From contig NZ_RCVN01000015.1 in NCBI RefSeq assembly GCF_003697915.1, positions 1 to 64,000 of the forward strand: a stretch of DNA of 64,000 bases, written 5' to 3'. The notes beneath the pieces were generated by a model. The model ran no database searches, was not told where the DNA came from, and worked only from the letters and a program-made list of their open reading frames with translations. This document shows positions 1 through 9,166 of the stretch, piece after piece. The position numbers and the translations under genes were made by a program. The stretch comes from Staphylococcus pseudoxylosus. GTDB taxonomy: Bacteria > Bacillota > Bacilli > Staphylococcales > Staphylococcaceae. Each line of letters opens with the position of its first letter. Positions within the stretch are counted from its first letter, which is position 1.

Positions 1-55
1 CAGAAGACTCCTTTTTGTTAAAATTATACTATAAATTCAACTTTGCAACAGAACC
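1..55 (-). mobile_element. End of an IS6-family (IS257/IS431-like) insertion sequence, rest lies left of the window
   Basis: Read on the minus strand, bases 55 to 39 give GGTTCTGTTGCAAAGTT, the terminal inverted repeat I recognise from staphylococcal IS257/IS431 elements. It is followed by a TATAAT-like -10 and a Shine-Dalgarno AAAGGAG at about 7-13, the normal leader of the IS6 transposase gene. The transposase start codon therefore falls just outside the window, and the gene reads leftwards. The element is inserted in the serine protease gene that begins at 582. The 8 bases beside the end (56-63, tctttttc) would be the target-site duplication if the far end carries the same octamer. Recognition is from memory of the IS terminus, not a search. 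Confidence 0.88.
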
Positions 56-582
56 TCTTTTTCTCTATTTCCAGGATAGCCAGCTATATGAAATTTATTG
101 TTACTAGTTGTTAACCATTGGTCATCAATATAATTTGCATTACCAATATTTGCTGGCGCCACTACTTTATTAAGGGGCAAATTGTCTTGTTTAGGTTTAA
201 CTTTAAGAATAGCTACATCTTCCTCTGCATTTGAAGGATAAATTGCAGAAACTACATCATACGAACCTAATATTTTCTGGCCTTTATTATGTCTATTAAG
301 TGCTAACTTAAAATCTCCAGTTCCTTGATTCAAATTATTTGCTACATGCCTATTCGTGAGTATTGTGTCTTGTCCTATAACAAAACCGGTAGCAGAAAAA
401 CCAGTGCTAAAATGTAATTTACCAACAATATTATGTGGCGGTTGATCTGAGTTGCTAATTGGATAAACTTCCTCTTGTGTTGCTGATGCTGTTGAACTGA
501 CTTGATTATCTTGTGACAATGTTACAGGTGGTATTACTAATAACATCAATAATGCTACTACAAATTTTTTACAAAATTTCAC
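56..582 (-). pseudogene. V8/glutamyl-endopeptidase-like serine protease, interrupted by the IS element
   Basis: The reading frame starts at GTG 582 behind AGAGGG, with a hydrophobic signal peptide (about residues 1-23) and then a chymotrypsin-fold S1B domain. TNRHV (catalytic His, near residue 78) and EEDVAILKV (catalytic Asp, near residue 122) are present. AGYPGN corresponds to the segment that precedes GGNSGSP in SspA. The last native codon is about residue 175. The following VLLQS and the TGA stop at 37-39 are encoded by the IS terminus. The catalytic-Ser half is missing, so the product should be inactive. Secreted V8/Spl-type proteases cleave after acidic residues. The 3' half may lie beyond the IS to the left of the window. 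Confidence 0.85.
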
Positions 583-881
583 ATAAATAACCCTCTTTCT
601 TTAATTTTAATTGTACAAAATAATAATATATCCATTTATATAAAAAATCAATACAATTTTAAAAGGATTATTTTAAATTTAAAGAATATTACACATTAAT
701 CTTAACTGTATTCATTTTTTATCTAGAATAAGTATTGAATTGTAATAAGTAATAATTAATCTTTACTTTTATCAAAATAAAAAAGCGTACCACAAAAGTG
801 ATACACTATAATAATCATTTATTATTACCTGTCTCTATATACAAACTGTTCAGGTTACAGTTCTCTTCGAATATATCTAAA
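583..881. other. Intergenic region with an M42 gene terminator
   Basis: AT-rich gap upstream of the interrupted protease and downstream of the aminopeptidase gene. I see no ORF with a ribosome site. The only clear structure is a minus-strand hairpin at 785-804 (GTGTATCAC/GTGGTACGC with TTTT loop, followed by a T run), which suits termination of the aminopeptidase transcript. Confidence 0.5.
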
Positions 882-1916
882 TTATTGTATAGGAGCTAAA
901 CAATACGCATGAAGTAGCGCCTGAGTTGCTTTTAAAGAATCTATATGCGTACGCTCTAGTGCATGCGAAGATTCAATACCTGCACCAAACAATCCATGTC
1001 TGATATCAGCGCCTGCCTTTAATGCTGCAGAGGCATCTGAACTATAATATGGATAAATATCTACTTTATAAGGGATATGATTAAGTTGGCATAAATTAAC
1101 TAATTGTTCACGTAACACCTTATGATAAGGTCCTGATGCATCCTTCGCACAAATGGATACTGTATATTCATCGGATGCTTGACCATCACCTAAAGCCCCC
1201 ATATCAAAAGCTATAAAATCAACAATTTTGGGTGAAATTGAAGCATTTGCCCCATAACCAATTTCTTCATTGTTTGAAATATAGAATTGTGTCGTATGAG
1301 GTAGTGTTAAGTTTTCATTGTTAATTGTTTTTAAAAACTCTATAATCATTGCAACACTAGCCTTATCATCTAAATGACGTGATTTTATAAATCCTGATGA
1401 TGTGATTTGAGTCCTTGGATCAAAACTTATAAAGTCTCCTACATCTATACCTAAACTTTCAGTATCTTCTTTTGACATTACTTTTTCATCTAATCTGACT
1501 TCCATATGTTCAATATTTCTTGATATATCGTCATTATTTCGATACACATGTACACTCGTCTCGTGTAAACAGATGGTACCAGTATAAGTTTGTCCTGATG
1601 AAGTTTCTATTTCACAATATTCTCCTTCAATTGCGTTATAACTAAAGCCACCAATCAAGTCCAAGGCTAATCTTCCATCTTCTTTAATTTCTTTGACCAT
1701 AGCACCGAGCGTATCAACATGTGCAGTGATACATTTTTGGGCTTCATCGTTCTCACCTTTCACAGTGATCAGCAATGCCCCTTTGTTCGTTAGCGTTGTT
1801 GTATAACCTAAATGTTCAACTTCAGCTTTAACGTAATTAATTGCCTTTTCTGCGTGTCCTGATGGACTATTAATTTCTGTTAATGCTTGAATTGTGGTGA
1901 AAATTGATTCAGTCAT
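882..1916 (-). CDS. M42-family metallo-aminopeptidase (glutamyl aminopeptidase / PepA-FrvX type)
   Basis: Cytosolic binuclear-metal aminopeptidase of 344 residues, the usual family length. Metal ligands are visible: H66 and D68 in TAHVDTLG, bridging D183 in RHLDDK, catalytic E217 with E218 in NNEEIG, D238 in FDMG, and a C-terminal His in IESSHALERTH. Members assemble into dodecameric shells that trim N-terminal residues from peptides. They have also been annotated as endoglucanases, which is not the accepted activity. The start at 1916 follows AGGAGGGG at 5-base spacing. The gene stands alone, with a likely terminator at 785-804. Substrate preference cannot be read from sequence. Confidence 0.88.
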   Translation of the reverse strand: MTESIFTTIQALTEINSPSGHAEKAINYVKAEVEHLGYTTTLTNKGALLITVKGENDEAQKCITAHVDTLGAMVKEIKEDGRLALDLIGGFSYNAIEGEYCEIETSSGQTYTGTICLHETSVHVYRNNDDISRNIEHMEVRLDEKVMSKEDTESLGIDVGDFISFDPRTQITSSGFIKSRHLDDKASVAMIIEFLKTINNENLTLPHTTQFYISNNEEIGYGANASISPKIVDFIAFDMGALGDGQASDEYTVSICAKDASGPYHKVLREQLVNLCQLNHIPYKVDIYPYYSSDASAALKAGADIRHGLFGAGIESSHALERTHIDSLKATQALLHAYCLAPIQ

Positions 1917-2035
1917 GCAATCCCCTCCTAATATATGTAAGTCTATTTTAACTTTTATCTTCGAAAATTGGTATAATTGTACTAAAATCCTTAACAGTTA
2001 TAATTAAAATAAACTTGTTTAATTCTTAACTAAAT

Positions 2036-2962
2036 TTAGTATCCTTTATTGAAATCAACTTGATTAGATACTGATTCATTATTTTCTAATTTTTTCAATG
2101 TGCTACAAAAGCATGATATCGCATCATCGATATTTGTTAACGCTGAAATATGAGGCGTCATCGTAACATCTTCCCTTTCCCACAACTCAGAGTTCTCTGT
2201 TAATGGTTCTGACTCAAAGACATCTAATACAACATGCCTTAACTTCCCTTCATTTAAAGCATCTAGTAAGTGGTCTGTATCAACTACTTTTCCTCTACCT
2301 ACATTTATAAAATACCCATTGTTTAAATAATCAAAATGATGTTGATTTAATAGCTTTTCTGTATCTTGTGTTAATGGTAAGGTACTAATTATATAATTTG
2401 AGTGTTCAAGTATAGTATGAGCATTTTCTATGTTACTTATTTGATGAAAATACGCTTTATCTTGGCCACTTTTTGAAATGCCATTTACAGTTGCCCCAAA
2501 TGTTGAGAATACTTCTGCAATCTTTTGACCAATCTCACCTGTCCCCAGTATTGTTATGATTTGATCTTTCAATGACCTTGGTGTTTTAATAGACCAAACT
2601 TTAGCTTTTTGCTGTGCTTCGAATTGGGAGTGATATTGTAAATCAGCTAATATATAACTCAAGCAATACTCACTCATTTTTTCTCCGAAATCACTGATTG
2701 TTCTAGTTAACAGTGTATGATCCCAACCAGAAATGGCTAAATAATTATTCACTCCTGCATTAAAAGTGTGCACCCATTTGAATTTAGAAGGTTCAAAACT
2801 TTCATTAGGAACAAACCCTACATATGTATCTGCCCAATTCATATCCTCTTGTGAAATGGTATCGGTCGCCTTAAAACGTAAATTATAATGCTCTAGCTGT
2901 TTCAAATATGGATGAAAATCAGATTCATATGGACCTGCAATTAAAATGTTCTTTATTTTCAA
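2036..2962 (-). CDS. D-isomer-specific 2-hydroxyacid dehydrogenase
   Basis: NAD-dependent oxidoreductase of 308 residues that interconverts a 2-keto acid and a D-2-hydroxy acid. The Rossmann motif is GTGEIG at residues 140-145. The family triad is complete: R223 in NVGRGK, E252 in DVFESEPL and H271 in TPHISA. The N-terminal catalytic half is short and divergent, as in glyoxylate/hydroxypyruvate reductase-like members rather than LdhD or SerA. It has no ACT domain, so it is unlikely to be the serine-pathway SerA. It is transcribed alone, away from tyrA across a 353-base gap. The physiological substrate is unknown. Confidence 0.85.
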   Translation of the reverse strand: MKIKNILIAGPYESDFHPYLKQLEHYNLRFKATDTISQEDMNWADTYVGFVPNESFEPSKFKWVHTFNAGVNNYLAISGWDHTLLTRTISDFGEKMSEYCLSYILADLQYHSQFEAQQKAKVWSIKTPRSLKDQIITILGTGEIGQKIAEVFSTFGATVNGISKSGQDKAYFHQISNIENAHTILEHSNYIISTLPLTQDTEKLLNQHHFDYLNNGYFINVGRGKVVDTDHLLDALNEGKLRHVVLDVFESEPLTENSELWEREDVTMTPHISALTNIDDAISCFCSTLKKLENNESVSNQVDFNKGY

Positions 2963-3315
2963 ATTTCACACTCCCTTTATTTTTTGAATATCCTTATAAA
3001 TAGTCTTATTTTTAAAAATTATTACTATCCTTGTCATTGATTATGTTGTTCATTGTTTACTTTCTCTTACTTTATCATAATTCTATTTGGTTTATGTTCT
3101 TATGTTTCACACATTCATTTCTTATCTTTTTGTTTTAGGTCATATTTCGTATTATGAACGTTAACAATTCATTTCCAATAAAATTATCACTACGATTTTG
3201 AAGTTCTCAAAATATCATTGGTGGTTAAGCAAAAATTTCATCACGTATTGCGTATTAGTAATACCTACTATACAATGTTACTATTCTGAAAATTTTGATA
3301 GAGGTGATTCGCTTA
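2963..3315. other. Divergent intergenic region upstream of tyrA
   Basis: Gap between the 2-hydroxyacid dehydrogenase and tyrA start codons. I looked for a T-box (conserved AGGGTGGNACCGCG) and did not find one. The only site I can support is a CodY-like motif directly before the tyrA ribosome site. A short direct repeat, gtattgcgtattagtaatac, lies at 3246-3265. Confidence 0.5.
3280..3294 (+). promoter_or_regulatory. Candidate CodY box upstream of tyrA
   Basis: ACTATTCTGAAAATT matches the CodY consensus AATTTTCWGAAAATT at 13 of 15 positions. It lies 7 bases before the tyrA Shine-Dalgarno, a position from which a bound repressor would block transcription. CodY represses amino-acid synthesis genes in staphylococci when branched-chain amino acids and GTP are plentiful. 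Confidence 0.45.
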
Positions 3316-4407
3316 ATGAAACAAATACTTTTCGTTGGTCTCGGCCTAATCGGCGGCAGTCTAGCGAGTAATTTAAGATACTATCATAATGATATAGAAA
3401 TTACAGCATTTGATGCTGATACATCTCAATTAGATAAAGCTTTATCTATTGGTATCATCGATTTTCAATCGACAGACTATAAATCAAGCGTCGAAAATGC
3501 CGATATCATTATATATGCCACACCCGTACAACAAACAATAAAATACTTACAAGAATTACCAAGCTATCAATTAAAGAAAAACGTTATTATTACCGATACT
3601 GGTAGTACAAAATCAACGATTCAACAGTATGAACAATTTCTTTTAAAATATGATATTCACCTTATCGGCGGCCATCCAATGGCTGGGAGTCATAAATCTG
3701 GTGTATTAAATGCTAAAAAACATTTGTTTGAAAATGCTTTTTATATACTCGTGCATAATGAACCAGCTAATGATCTAGCTTTTGAAGAAATCCAAGATCT
3801 ATTAAAAACAACTGATGCTAAATTCATTTCAACAACTGCAGAAGAACATGATTTTGTCACTGGGATTGTTAGTCATGTCCCGCACATTATCGCTTCAAGT
3901 TTGGTTCATTTAAATGCGCAACATGTGGATGATTCTGCTTTGGTGAAAACATTGGCTGCTGGTGGCTTTAGAGATATCACTAGAATTGCAAGCAGTAACC
4001 CCGTTATGTGGCGTGATATTACAGTTGAGAATAAAGACACTATATTAAGTATCTTAAAAGAATGGAAAGATCAAATGGGAGAAGTTATATCGTTAATTGA
4101 GCGTAATAACGCTGAAGATCTCCATGCTTTCTTTAATGATGCTAAAACTTATCGTGATGAACTTCCCCTTAAACAACAAGGGGCACTTTCCGTAGAGTAT
4201 GATCTATATGTTGATATTCCGGATAAACCAGGTATGATTAGCAAAGTGACAAACATTCTGAGTTTACATAATATTTCTATAAGCAACCTTAGAATTTTAG
4301 AAGTTCGCGAAGACATATATGGGGCATTGCGTATTAGTTTTAAAAATCCTGATGACCGTAAAGCTGGCGCTGAGGCACTCAATGATTTTGATACTTATAT
4401 TGGTTAA
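3316..4407 (+). CDS. tyrA: Prephenate dehydrogenase
   Basis: Converts prephenate to 4-hydroxyphenylpyruvate in tyrosine synthesis, with NAD+. The ATG at 3316 is chosen over an in-frame TTG at 3295 because GAGGTGA lies 8 bases before it. The product is then 363 residues. The N-terminal Rossmann motif GLGLIGGS (residues 8-15) and GGHPMAGS are typical of TyrA. The C-terminal 75 or so residues ([16 protein letters not shown]) form an ACT domain, so allosteric control by tyrosine is likely. It is a single gene between two terminating structures and is not linked to other aromatic genes here. Confidence 0.95.
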   Translation: MKQILFVGLGLIGGSLASNLRYYHNDIEITAFDADTSQLDKALSIGIIDFQSTDYKSSVENADIIIYATPVQQTIKYLQELPSYQLKKNVIITDTGSTKSTIQQYEQFLLKYDIHLIGGHPMAGSHKSGVLNAKKHLFENAFYILVHNEPANDLAFEEIQDLLKTTDAKFISTTAEEHDFVTGIVSHVPHIIASSLVHLNAQHVDDSALVKTLAAGGFRDITRIASSNPVMWRDITVENKDTILSILKEWKDQMGEVISLIERNNAEDLHAFFNDAKTYRDELPLKQQGALSVEYDLYVDIPDKPGMISKVTNILSLHNISISNLRILEVREDIYGALRISFKNPDDRKAGAEALNDFDTYIG

Positions 4408-4422
4408 TATATGAAATTTTAT

Positions 4423-4459
4423 AAGTGGGGCTACGAAATCATTTTTGGTAGCCCCACTT
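4423..4459. terminator. Bidirectional terminator between tyrA and the converging polymerase gene
   Basis: Perfect stem GTGGGGCTAC (4425-4434) with GTAGCCCCAC (4448-4457), flanked by AA and TT pairs. It lies 16 bases after the tyrA stop, and the polymerase gene stops at 4554 on the other strand. Confidence 0.85.
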
Positions 4460-4553
4460 ATTTAATAGATTAAACAGTGATTTTTAGGTTTACCTGAGGT
4501 ATTGCTCATGCATCAATCCCATTAACTCAACTAAATTGAGAAGAAGTGAGACT

Positions 4554-5816
4554 TTACATTTTATGTCCTGCCATAAGACCAAGACGACCATGTTTTGTAC
4601 CTGCATCTGTATAAGATACCGCTTTAGATACAATTCCTCGTCCAAATTTCCGATGTAAGGCGTCTATAGTTTTAGCTAGCTTTTCTTTTCTTTTTCTTTC
4701 ATACTCATCAATAAATAAATTCAATTGTCTATCCTTCTCATCGATGAACTGAGTTAAAGAAATGCTTACTGTACGGAATAATGCATAAGGGTCACATAAT
4801 TTATCTGCAAATCCTTCAACCACTTTATACATATTATCTTCTAGATTGGTTGGATCTTCTAACGTATACTGTTTGCTTATACCTCCTTCATCACTGTAAC
4901 CAAATGAAAAGTGAATCGTCTTAGCTAATTGATTTCTCCCTCTAACACGACTAGCAACATCCTCAATCAATTCACGCATAACTATTTTGGCTTCGTTATA
5001 TCGATAATCTCGCATGAGTATTTGACTCTTACAAATAGATGGATTCATCACTTTATATTTATCTCTCACTCTACTTTCATCAATTCCATTTGCATGTAAA
5101 TGTAAATCGATACCAATGATACCTAAGTCTCTTTTTAAATACGTATATGAATAATGTGCTAAGTCACCAACAGTAAAGATTCCCCTTTTATTCAATTTAG
5201 CTTCTGTTCTTCTGCTAATCCCCCAAAATTTGCTCAATGGTTGAATTGGCCAAAGTTTTTTAGGTACATCTTGATAACGCCATTCTGCAATTAAACTATC
5301 GTTATGTTTGGCTTCTATATCCATTGCAATTTTACTCAATAACATATTTGAGCCTATGCCTATGGAACAATTAATACCTGTTGCTTCTTTAATCTCAAGT
5401 TGTAATTTTTGACAAAATGAATGAACTCTACTACTAAATCTATGATAACTATTCGTCACATCCATAAAGAATTCGTCTATACTGTATTGATGCAAGTCTT
5501 CTGGTGCAATATATTGCAATGCGATTTTTGATATTTCTATAGAAACTTCCAAATATTTTCGCATGCTTGGATTAATTATATAAATGTCATTTCTATGTGG
5601 TATTTCAAATAATCTAGATCCAGTTTTGATGCCTAGTGCTTTTAATGGTCCTGTCGCAGCTAATACTACTGAACCTTGTCTTTTAGTATCAGCAACCACC
5701 GCTAATTTTTCAGTCATAGGGTCTAATCCTTTTTGAATACAAGATACACTCGCAAAGAAACTCTTTTGATCTATACACAATACGTCTCTTTCTTCCACTA
5801 GATTATAATCATACAT
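4554..5816 (-). CDS. Y-family DNA polymerase (UmuC/UvrX-like), SOS-controlled
   Basis: Error-prone translesion polymerase. Catalytic carboxylates are seen in CIDQKSFFASV near the N terminus and in YSIDEFFMDV about 120 residues in, and the steric residues are typical of the family. The closest architecture is UvrX/YqjW/UmuC of Firmicutes rather than DinB, which is somewhat shorter. The start is ATG 5816 (420 residues), because GGGAGG lies 9 bases before it. The earlier TTG at 5825 touches the ribosome site. Two LexA boxes (5852-5865 and 5881-5894) sit in the promoter, so induction by DNA damage is expected. No UmuD-like partner is adjacent. Confidence 0.9.
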   Translation of the reverse strand: MYDYNLVEERDVLCIDQKSFFASVSCIQKGLDPMTEKLAVVADTKRQGSVVLAATGPLKALGIKTGSRLFEIPHRNDIYIINPSMRKYLEVSIEISKIALQYIAPEDLHQYSIDEFFMDVTNSYHRFSSRVHSFCQKLQLEIKEATGINCSIGIGSNMLLSKIAMDIEAKHNDSLIAEWRYQDVPKKLWPIQPLSKFWGISRRTEAKLNKRGIFTVGDLAHYSYTYLKRDLGIIGIDLHLHANGIDESRVRDKYKVMNPSICKSQILMRDYRYNEAKIVMRELIEDVASRVRGRNQLAKTIHFSFGYSDEGGISKQYTLEDPTNLEDNMYKVVEGFADKLCDPYALFRTVSISLTQFIDEKDRQLNLFIDEYERKRKEKLAKTIDALHRKFGRGIVSKAVSYTDAGTKHGRLGLMAGHKM

Positions 5817-5851
5817 ATCAAACAACCTCCCTGAATTAATTCTATTATATA

Positions 5852-5865
5852 CGAACGTTTGTTCT
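5852..5865. promoter_or_regulatory. LexA (SOS) box 1 of the Y-family polymerase
   Basis: CGAACGTTTGTTCT fits the Gram-positive LexA consensus CGAACRNRYGTTYG apart from the last base. It lies 36 bases before the polymerase start. Confidence 0.85.
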
Positions 5866-5880
5866 TAATCAATACGAAAA

Positions 5881-5894
5881 GGAACATATGTTCT
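5881..5894. promoter_or_regulatory. LexA (SOS) box 2 of the Y-family polymerase
   Basis: GGAACATATGTTCT is a GAAC-N4-GTTC dyad 15 bases from box 1. Paired boxes suggest tight repression. The divergent tautomerase gene begins 73 bases on the other side. Confidence 0.8.
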
Positions 5895-5967
5895 CGCTTA
5901 GTTATTTTTATAATTTTTCGAATTTTCGTGATATAATATCTTTAAATTATTTTAGGAGGAATTACAT

Positions 5968-6153
5968 ATGCCAATCGTCAATGTGAAATTATTAGAAGGT
6001 CGTTCAGATGAACAACTCAAAGATTTAGTAAGTGAAGTAACAAATGCAGTTGAAAAAACAACTGGTGCTAATAAAGAAGCAATCCAAGTAGTTATAGAAG
6101 AAATGAAATCATCACATTATGGGGTTGCAGGAGTTAGAAAATCTGACCAATAG
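5968..6153 (+). CDS. 4-oxalocrotonate tautomerase family enzyme
   Basis: Small 61-residue tautomerase. After removal of Met1 the N-terminal Pro (MPIVNVKLLEGRSDEQ) is the catalytic base, and the length and beta-alpha-beta layout match the 4-OT family, which forms hexamers. Start ATG 5968 follows TTAGGAGG at 7-base spacing. Homologues in staphylococci are annotated as probable tautomerases without a known substrate. No aromatic degradation genes lie nearby, so a meta-cleavage role is not supported. A strong hairpin follows at 6209-6240. Confidence 0.9.
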   Translation: MPIVNVKLLEGRSDEQLKDLVSEVTNAVEKTTGANKEAIQVVIEEMKSSHYGVAGVRKSDQ

Positions 6154-6208
6154 TAATACTCATTCTATTAACAGAATATAGATAATAAATAGCTAACACT
6201 ATAAAAAA

Positions 6209-6240
6209 ATCCCCCTTACTATGACAGTAGTAAGGGGGAT
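6209..6240. terminator. Terminator after the tautomerase gene
   Basis: Perfect 13-bp stem ATCCCCCTTACTA (6209-6221) with TAGTAAGGGGGAT (6228-6240), loop of six bases. Runs of A before and a T-rich tail make it usable in both directions. Confidence 0.85.
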
Positions 6241-6410
6241 TGATGTATTAATGCTAACCTTTTTCTTTAAATCTGTTATAACATAATGCAAAAAACTTAA
6301 ACAGCGCTATATTTCTTACTAAGCATCTTTACTTAGACAGAAACTAACGAAATATGATAAAAATCAAGTGCTATATTACTTCTTTGTCTTACACTTACAT
6401 AGTAGCAATA

Positions 6411-7391
6411 CTATTCATCCAAGAATTTTTTAACTGCTTCTTTGTTTTTCTCTTTATCAATTTCTAAAGCACTGCCATCCGTTGGTGACTGGATATCTTG
6501 ATAAGTACCCTTAATTGGTAATGTGATAGAATCTACATTCTTATCACCACGAATACCGAAGTTTAATCCTGATTGCACCAATGCAGAATCTGGCATATTG
6601 GTGTTTAAGTAGCCTCTTAAAATACCTGCAACTCTAGGTAACTTGAGAATTGAATCTACACTCACAAGTTCCTCTTTTAGCGATTGCATCACTTGTTGCT
6701 GTCTACGGACACGTCCAAAATCTCCTTCAGGGTCATGTCTAAATCTCGCATAACCTAAGAGCTCTTTACCATTTAAACGATGATGACCTTTTTTCAACGA
6801 TACGCCAATATTTTTTGACATGTCTTTTTCAACATCAATCGGTACACCGTTCGGTTCCAGTTCATCTATCATTTTTTCAAAACCAGTAAAATCTAAAACA
6901 GCGTAGTATTCAGGATCAATACCTAAATTTTTCTTCAACGTTTGTCTCAATAACTCTGGTCCACCTATAGAATATGCAGAGTTAATCTTATGTTGACCAC
7001 TTCCTGGAATGTCTGCATAAATATCACGCATGACAGACACCATCTTCATCTTTTTATTAACATAATCATATTGAGCGATCATAATAGAATCTGTTCTAGA
7101 AATACCACCGTCTTCGGCGTCTGCTCCTAATACCATTACCGTAATCTTACCGTCATTTTTAGCGGCACCATTAAATTTTTCTTGTTTTAATGTTTTACCG
7201 TGGTCTTTCGCATAATTAATACCGGAATTATAACCATGCACTGCATAACCTACGATAATTGCTAAAATCACAATAAAAATTAAAATGATTATCGGTAATT
7301 TCTTAAGCCGCTTCTTCTTAACCCTACGCATAGGCGCTTCTTTAGTGTTGTTGCTTGAGTTTGTATTACTTCTTTGTTTGTCTTCATTCAT
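6411..7391 (-). CDS. msrR: LytR-CpsA-Psr family wall-polymer ligase MsrR
   Basis: LCP-family enzyme that transfers teichoic acid or other undecaprenyl-linked polymers to peptidoglycan at the outer face of the membrane. The N terminus is charged ([10 protein letters not shown]), followed by one membrane segment at about residues 30-50 and an extracellular LCP domain with the lipid-phosphate contact motif SRTDSIMI and conserved arginines in [22 protein letters not shown]. Start ATG 7391 gives 326 residues, the usual MsrR length. An in-frame TTG at 7400 is less well placed. The adjacent divergent msrA matches the S. aureus order. Confidence 0.9.
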   Translation of the reverse strand: MNEDKQRSNTNSSNNTKEAPMRRVKKKRLKKLPIIILIFIVILAIIVGYAVHGYNSGINYAKDHGKTLKQEKFNGAAKNDGKITVMVLGADAEDGGISRTDSIMIAQYDYVNKKMKMVSVMRDIYADIPGSGQHKINSAYSIGGPELLRQTLKKNLGIDPEYYAVLDFTGFEKMIDELEPNGVPIDVEKDMSKNIGVSLKKGHHRLNGKELLGYARFRHDPEGDFGRVRRQQQVMQSLKEELVSVDSILKLPRVAGILRGYLNTNMPDSALVQSGLNFGIRGDKNVDSITLPIKGTYQDIQSPTDGSALEIDKEKNKEAVKKFLDE

Positions 7392-7530
7392 TAGTATCAA
7401 CCTTATATCTTCAAAATTGCACTTCTATGTACTATAATTAACATATATTAAAGTTATATAAAAAGAGTATAAAAATCAAGTGATATCTTTATATATGGTA
7501 CTAAGGTCTAATACGGAAAGGATGTTAAGC

Positions 7531-8046
7531 ATGAATATTAATAAAGCATACTTCGCTGGAGGTTGCTTTTGGTGTATGGTTAAACCCTTTGATACATTTG
7601 AAGGCATAGAAAAAGTAACCTCTGGGTATATGGGAGGACATGTAGATAACCCTTCATATGAACAAGTCAAAAGTGGTAATACCGGCCATTTGGAAACTGT
7701 CGAAATCGAATATGATGTCGCATTGTTTTCCTACAATAAATTATTAGAAATTTTCTTTTCTGTAATAGATCCATCTGATGAAGGCGGGCAATTCCAAGAT
7801 AGAGGTTCACAATACAAAACTGCTATCTTCTACACAAATGAAGATCAAAAAGAACTGGCAGAAATTTATATTGAGAAATTAAAGGATACTATGGATAAAG
7901 ACAAAGCGATTGCAACAAAAATTCTACCCGCTTCTACATTTTACGAAGCAGAAGCTGAACATCAAGATTTTTATAAAAAGAATCCTGAGCGTTATGCAAA
8001 AGAACAACAAGATCGTCAAAATTATGAAAAAGGGTTAGACATCTAA
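7531..8046 (+). CDS. msrA: Peptide-methionine (S)-S-oxide reductase
   Basis: Repairs the S-epimer of methionine sulfoxide in proteins. The catalytic motif GGCFWC stands near the N terminus (Cys at about residue 10), followed by [13 protein letters not shown] and [21 protein letters not shown] segments that are diagnostic of MsrA. The start ATG 7531 (171 residues) follows GAAAGGA at about 8 bases. Upstream in-frame starts from 7480 lack such a site. There is no msrB beside it, unlike the msrA-msrB operons, so this corresponds to the stand-alone MsrA found next to msrR in S. aureus. Confidence 0.92.
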   Translation: MNINKAYFAGGCFWCMVKPFDTFEGIEKVTSGYMGGHVDNPSYEQVKSGNTGHLETVEIEYDVALFSYNKLLEIFFSVIDPSDEGGQFQDRGSQYKTAIFYTNEDQKELAEIYIEKLKDTMDKDKAIATKILPASTFYEAEAEHQDFYKKNPERYAKEQQDRQNYEKGLDI

Positions 8047-8187
8047 TTTACATCAAACCCTTTTTTTAACTTCATTGAAATGATAGTAACTTTAATTTTA
8101 TAGTCAATTCGTGTCAACGCAATAAATGAGACAAAACTATTGATATCATTCTGTCTCATATAAATAATCATCAGTTATATAAATTTT

Positions 8188-8220
8188 AAAGCCGGAGTAG
8201 TGTTTACTACATCCGGCTTT
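8188..8220. terminator. Terminator of the ribose operon
   Basis: Stem AAAGCCGGAGTAGT (8188-8201) with ACTACATCCGGCTTT (8206-8220), one bulge, just past the rbsB stop. A second stem ATGAGACA/TGTCTCAT at about 8126-8160 lies closer to msrA and may end that gene. Confidence 0.85.
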
Positions 8221-8238
8221 ATTATAGATGATTACCAA

Positions 8239-9153
8239 TTAATTTTGTCTTTTCATTTCTAATGGAATTTTGTTTTTTTGCTCTACTTTCTTACCATCAA
8301 ATAAATTCATTACTGTTTTAATACTTTCTTCACCCATTAAATGAGGTTGTTGCGCAACAGTAGCATATAATTTATTGTTTTCTACCGATTTAATTGCATC
8401 CTCGTTACCATCAAAGCCAATAACTTTAATATCCTTATTACCAACCGCTTCTACAGCACCTAATGCCATTTCATCATTTTGTGCAAAAATAGCTTTGATA
8501 TCTGGATGTGCTTGTATAATATTTTGCGTCACATTCAAACCTTCTGTTCTATTGAACTTAGCACTTTGTTTCGATACTACATCAAGCGATTTATCTGCTA
8601 CGTTATGAAATCCTTTACCACGTTCTCTCGTTGCACTTGCACCAGGTATACCTTCTAATTCAGCAACTTTCGTATTTTTACCGAATTGCTCTACAATGAG
8701 TTGGCCACCCATTTCTCCACCTTTAACATTATCTGAAGCAATAAATGATGCAACCTCCCCTTTAGCAACTTCTCTATCCAAAGTGATTACTGGGATATTT
8801 TGATCATTCGCAATTTGAATGCTACCAGAAATCGCATCTGAATCTGTTGGGTTAACAATAAGGTAGTCTACATTTTGTTGAATTAAATCATCAATATCAT
8901 TTGATTGTTTTGCTGCATCATCTTGTGCATCAGCAAATTTCACTTTGACTCCTTGTTTTTTCGCTTCATCCTCAATACCATCTTTTATTTTTACAAAGAA
9001 CGGATTATTTAATGTAGATATACTGACACCAATCACAATTTCAGATTTTTTCTTGTCTGATTTATCTTTGCTATTATTTTCTAATGGAGATTCTAGGGAA
9101 CACCCTGCTAAAAGTAACAATATTGCAATAGCACTAATAAATAACTTTTTCAT
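8239..9153 (-). CDS. rbsB: Ribose ABC transporter substrate-binding lipoprotein
   Basis: Lipoprotein with signal peptide and lipobox LLAGC (Cys18), then a linker rich in K, S and D and a periplasmic-binding-protein fold. Sugar contacts typical of RbsB are visible: STLNNPFF, DAQDD, NPTDS, LDRE and ASDN. It captures ribose at the membrane surface and hands it to RbsC. At 304 residues it is normal for the family. ATG 9153 follows GAGGAGG at 8 bases. It is the last gene of rbsDACB, 13 bases after rbsC, and is followed by the terminator at 8188-8220. Confidence 0.93.
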   Translation of the reverse strand: MKKLFISAIAILLLLAGCSLESPLENNSKDKSDKKKSEIVIGVSISTLNNPFFVKIKDGIEDEAKKQGVKVKFADAQDDAAKQSNDIDDLIQQNVDYLIVNPTDSDAISGSIQIANDQNIPVITLDREVAKGEVASFIASDNVKGGEMGGQLIVEQFGKNTKVAELEGIPGASATRERGKGFHNVADKSLDVVSKQSAKFNRTEGLNVTQNIIQAHPDIKAIFAQNDEMALGAVEAVGNKDIKVIGFDGNEDAIKSVENNKLYATVAQQPHLMGEESIKTVMNLFDGKKVEQKNKIPLEMKRQN

Positions 9154-9166
9154 TAAATGACCTCCT

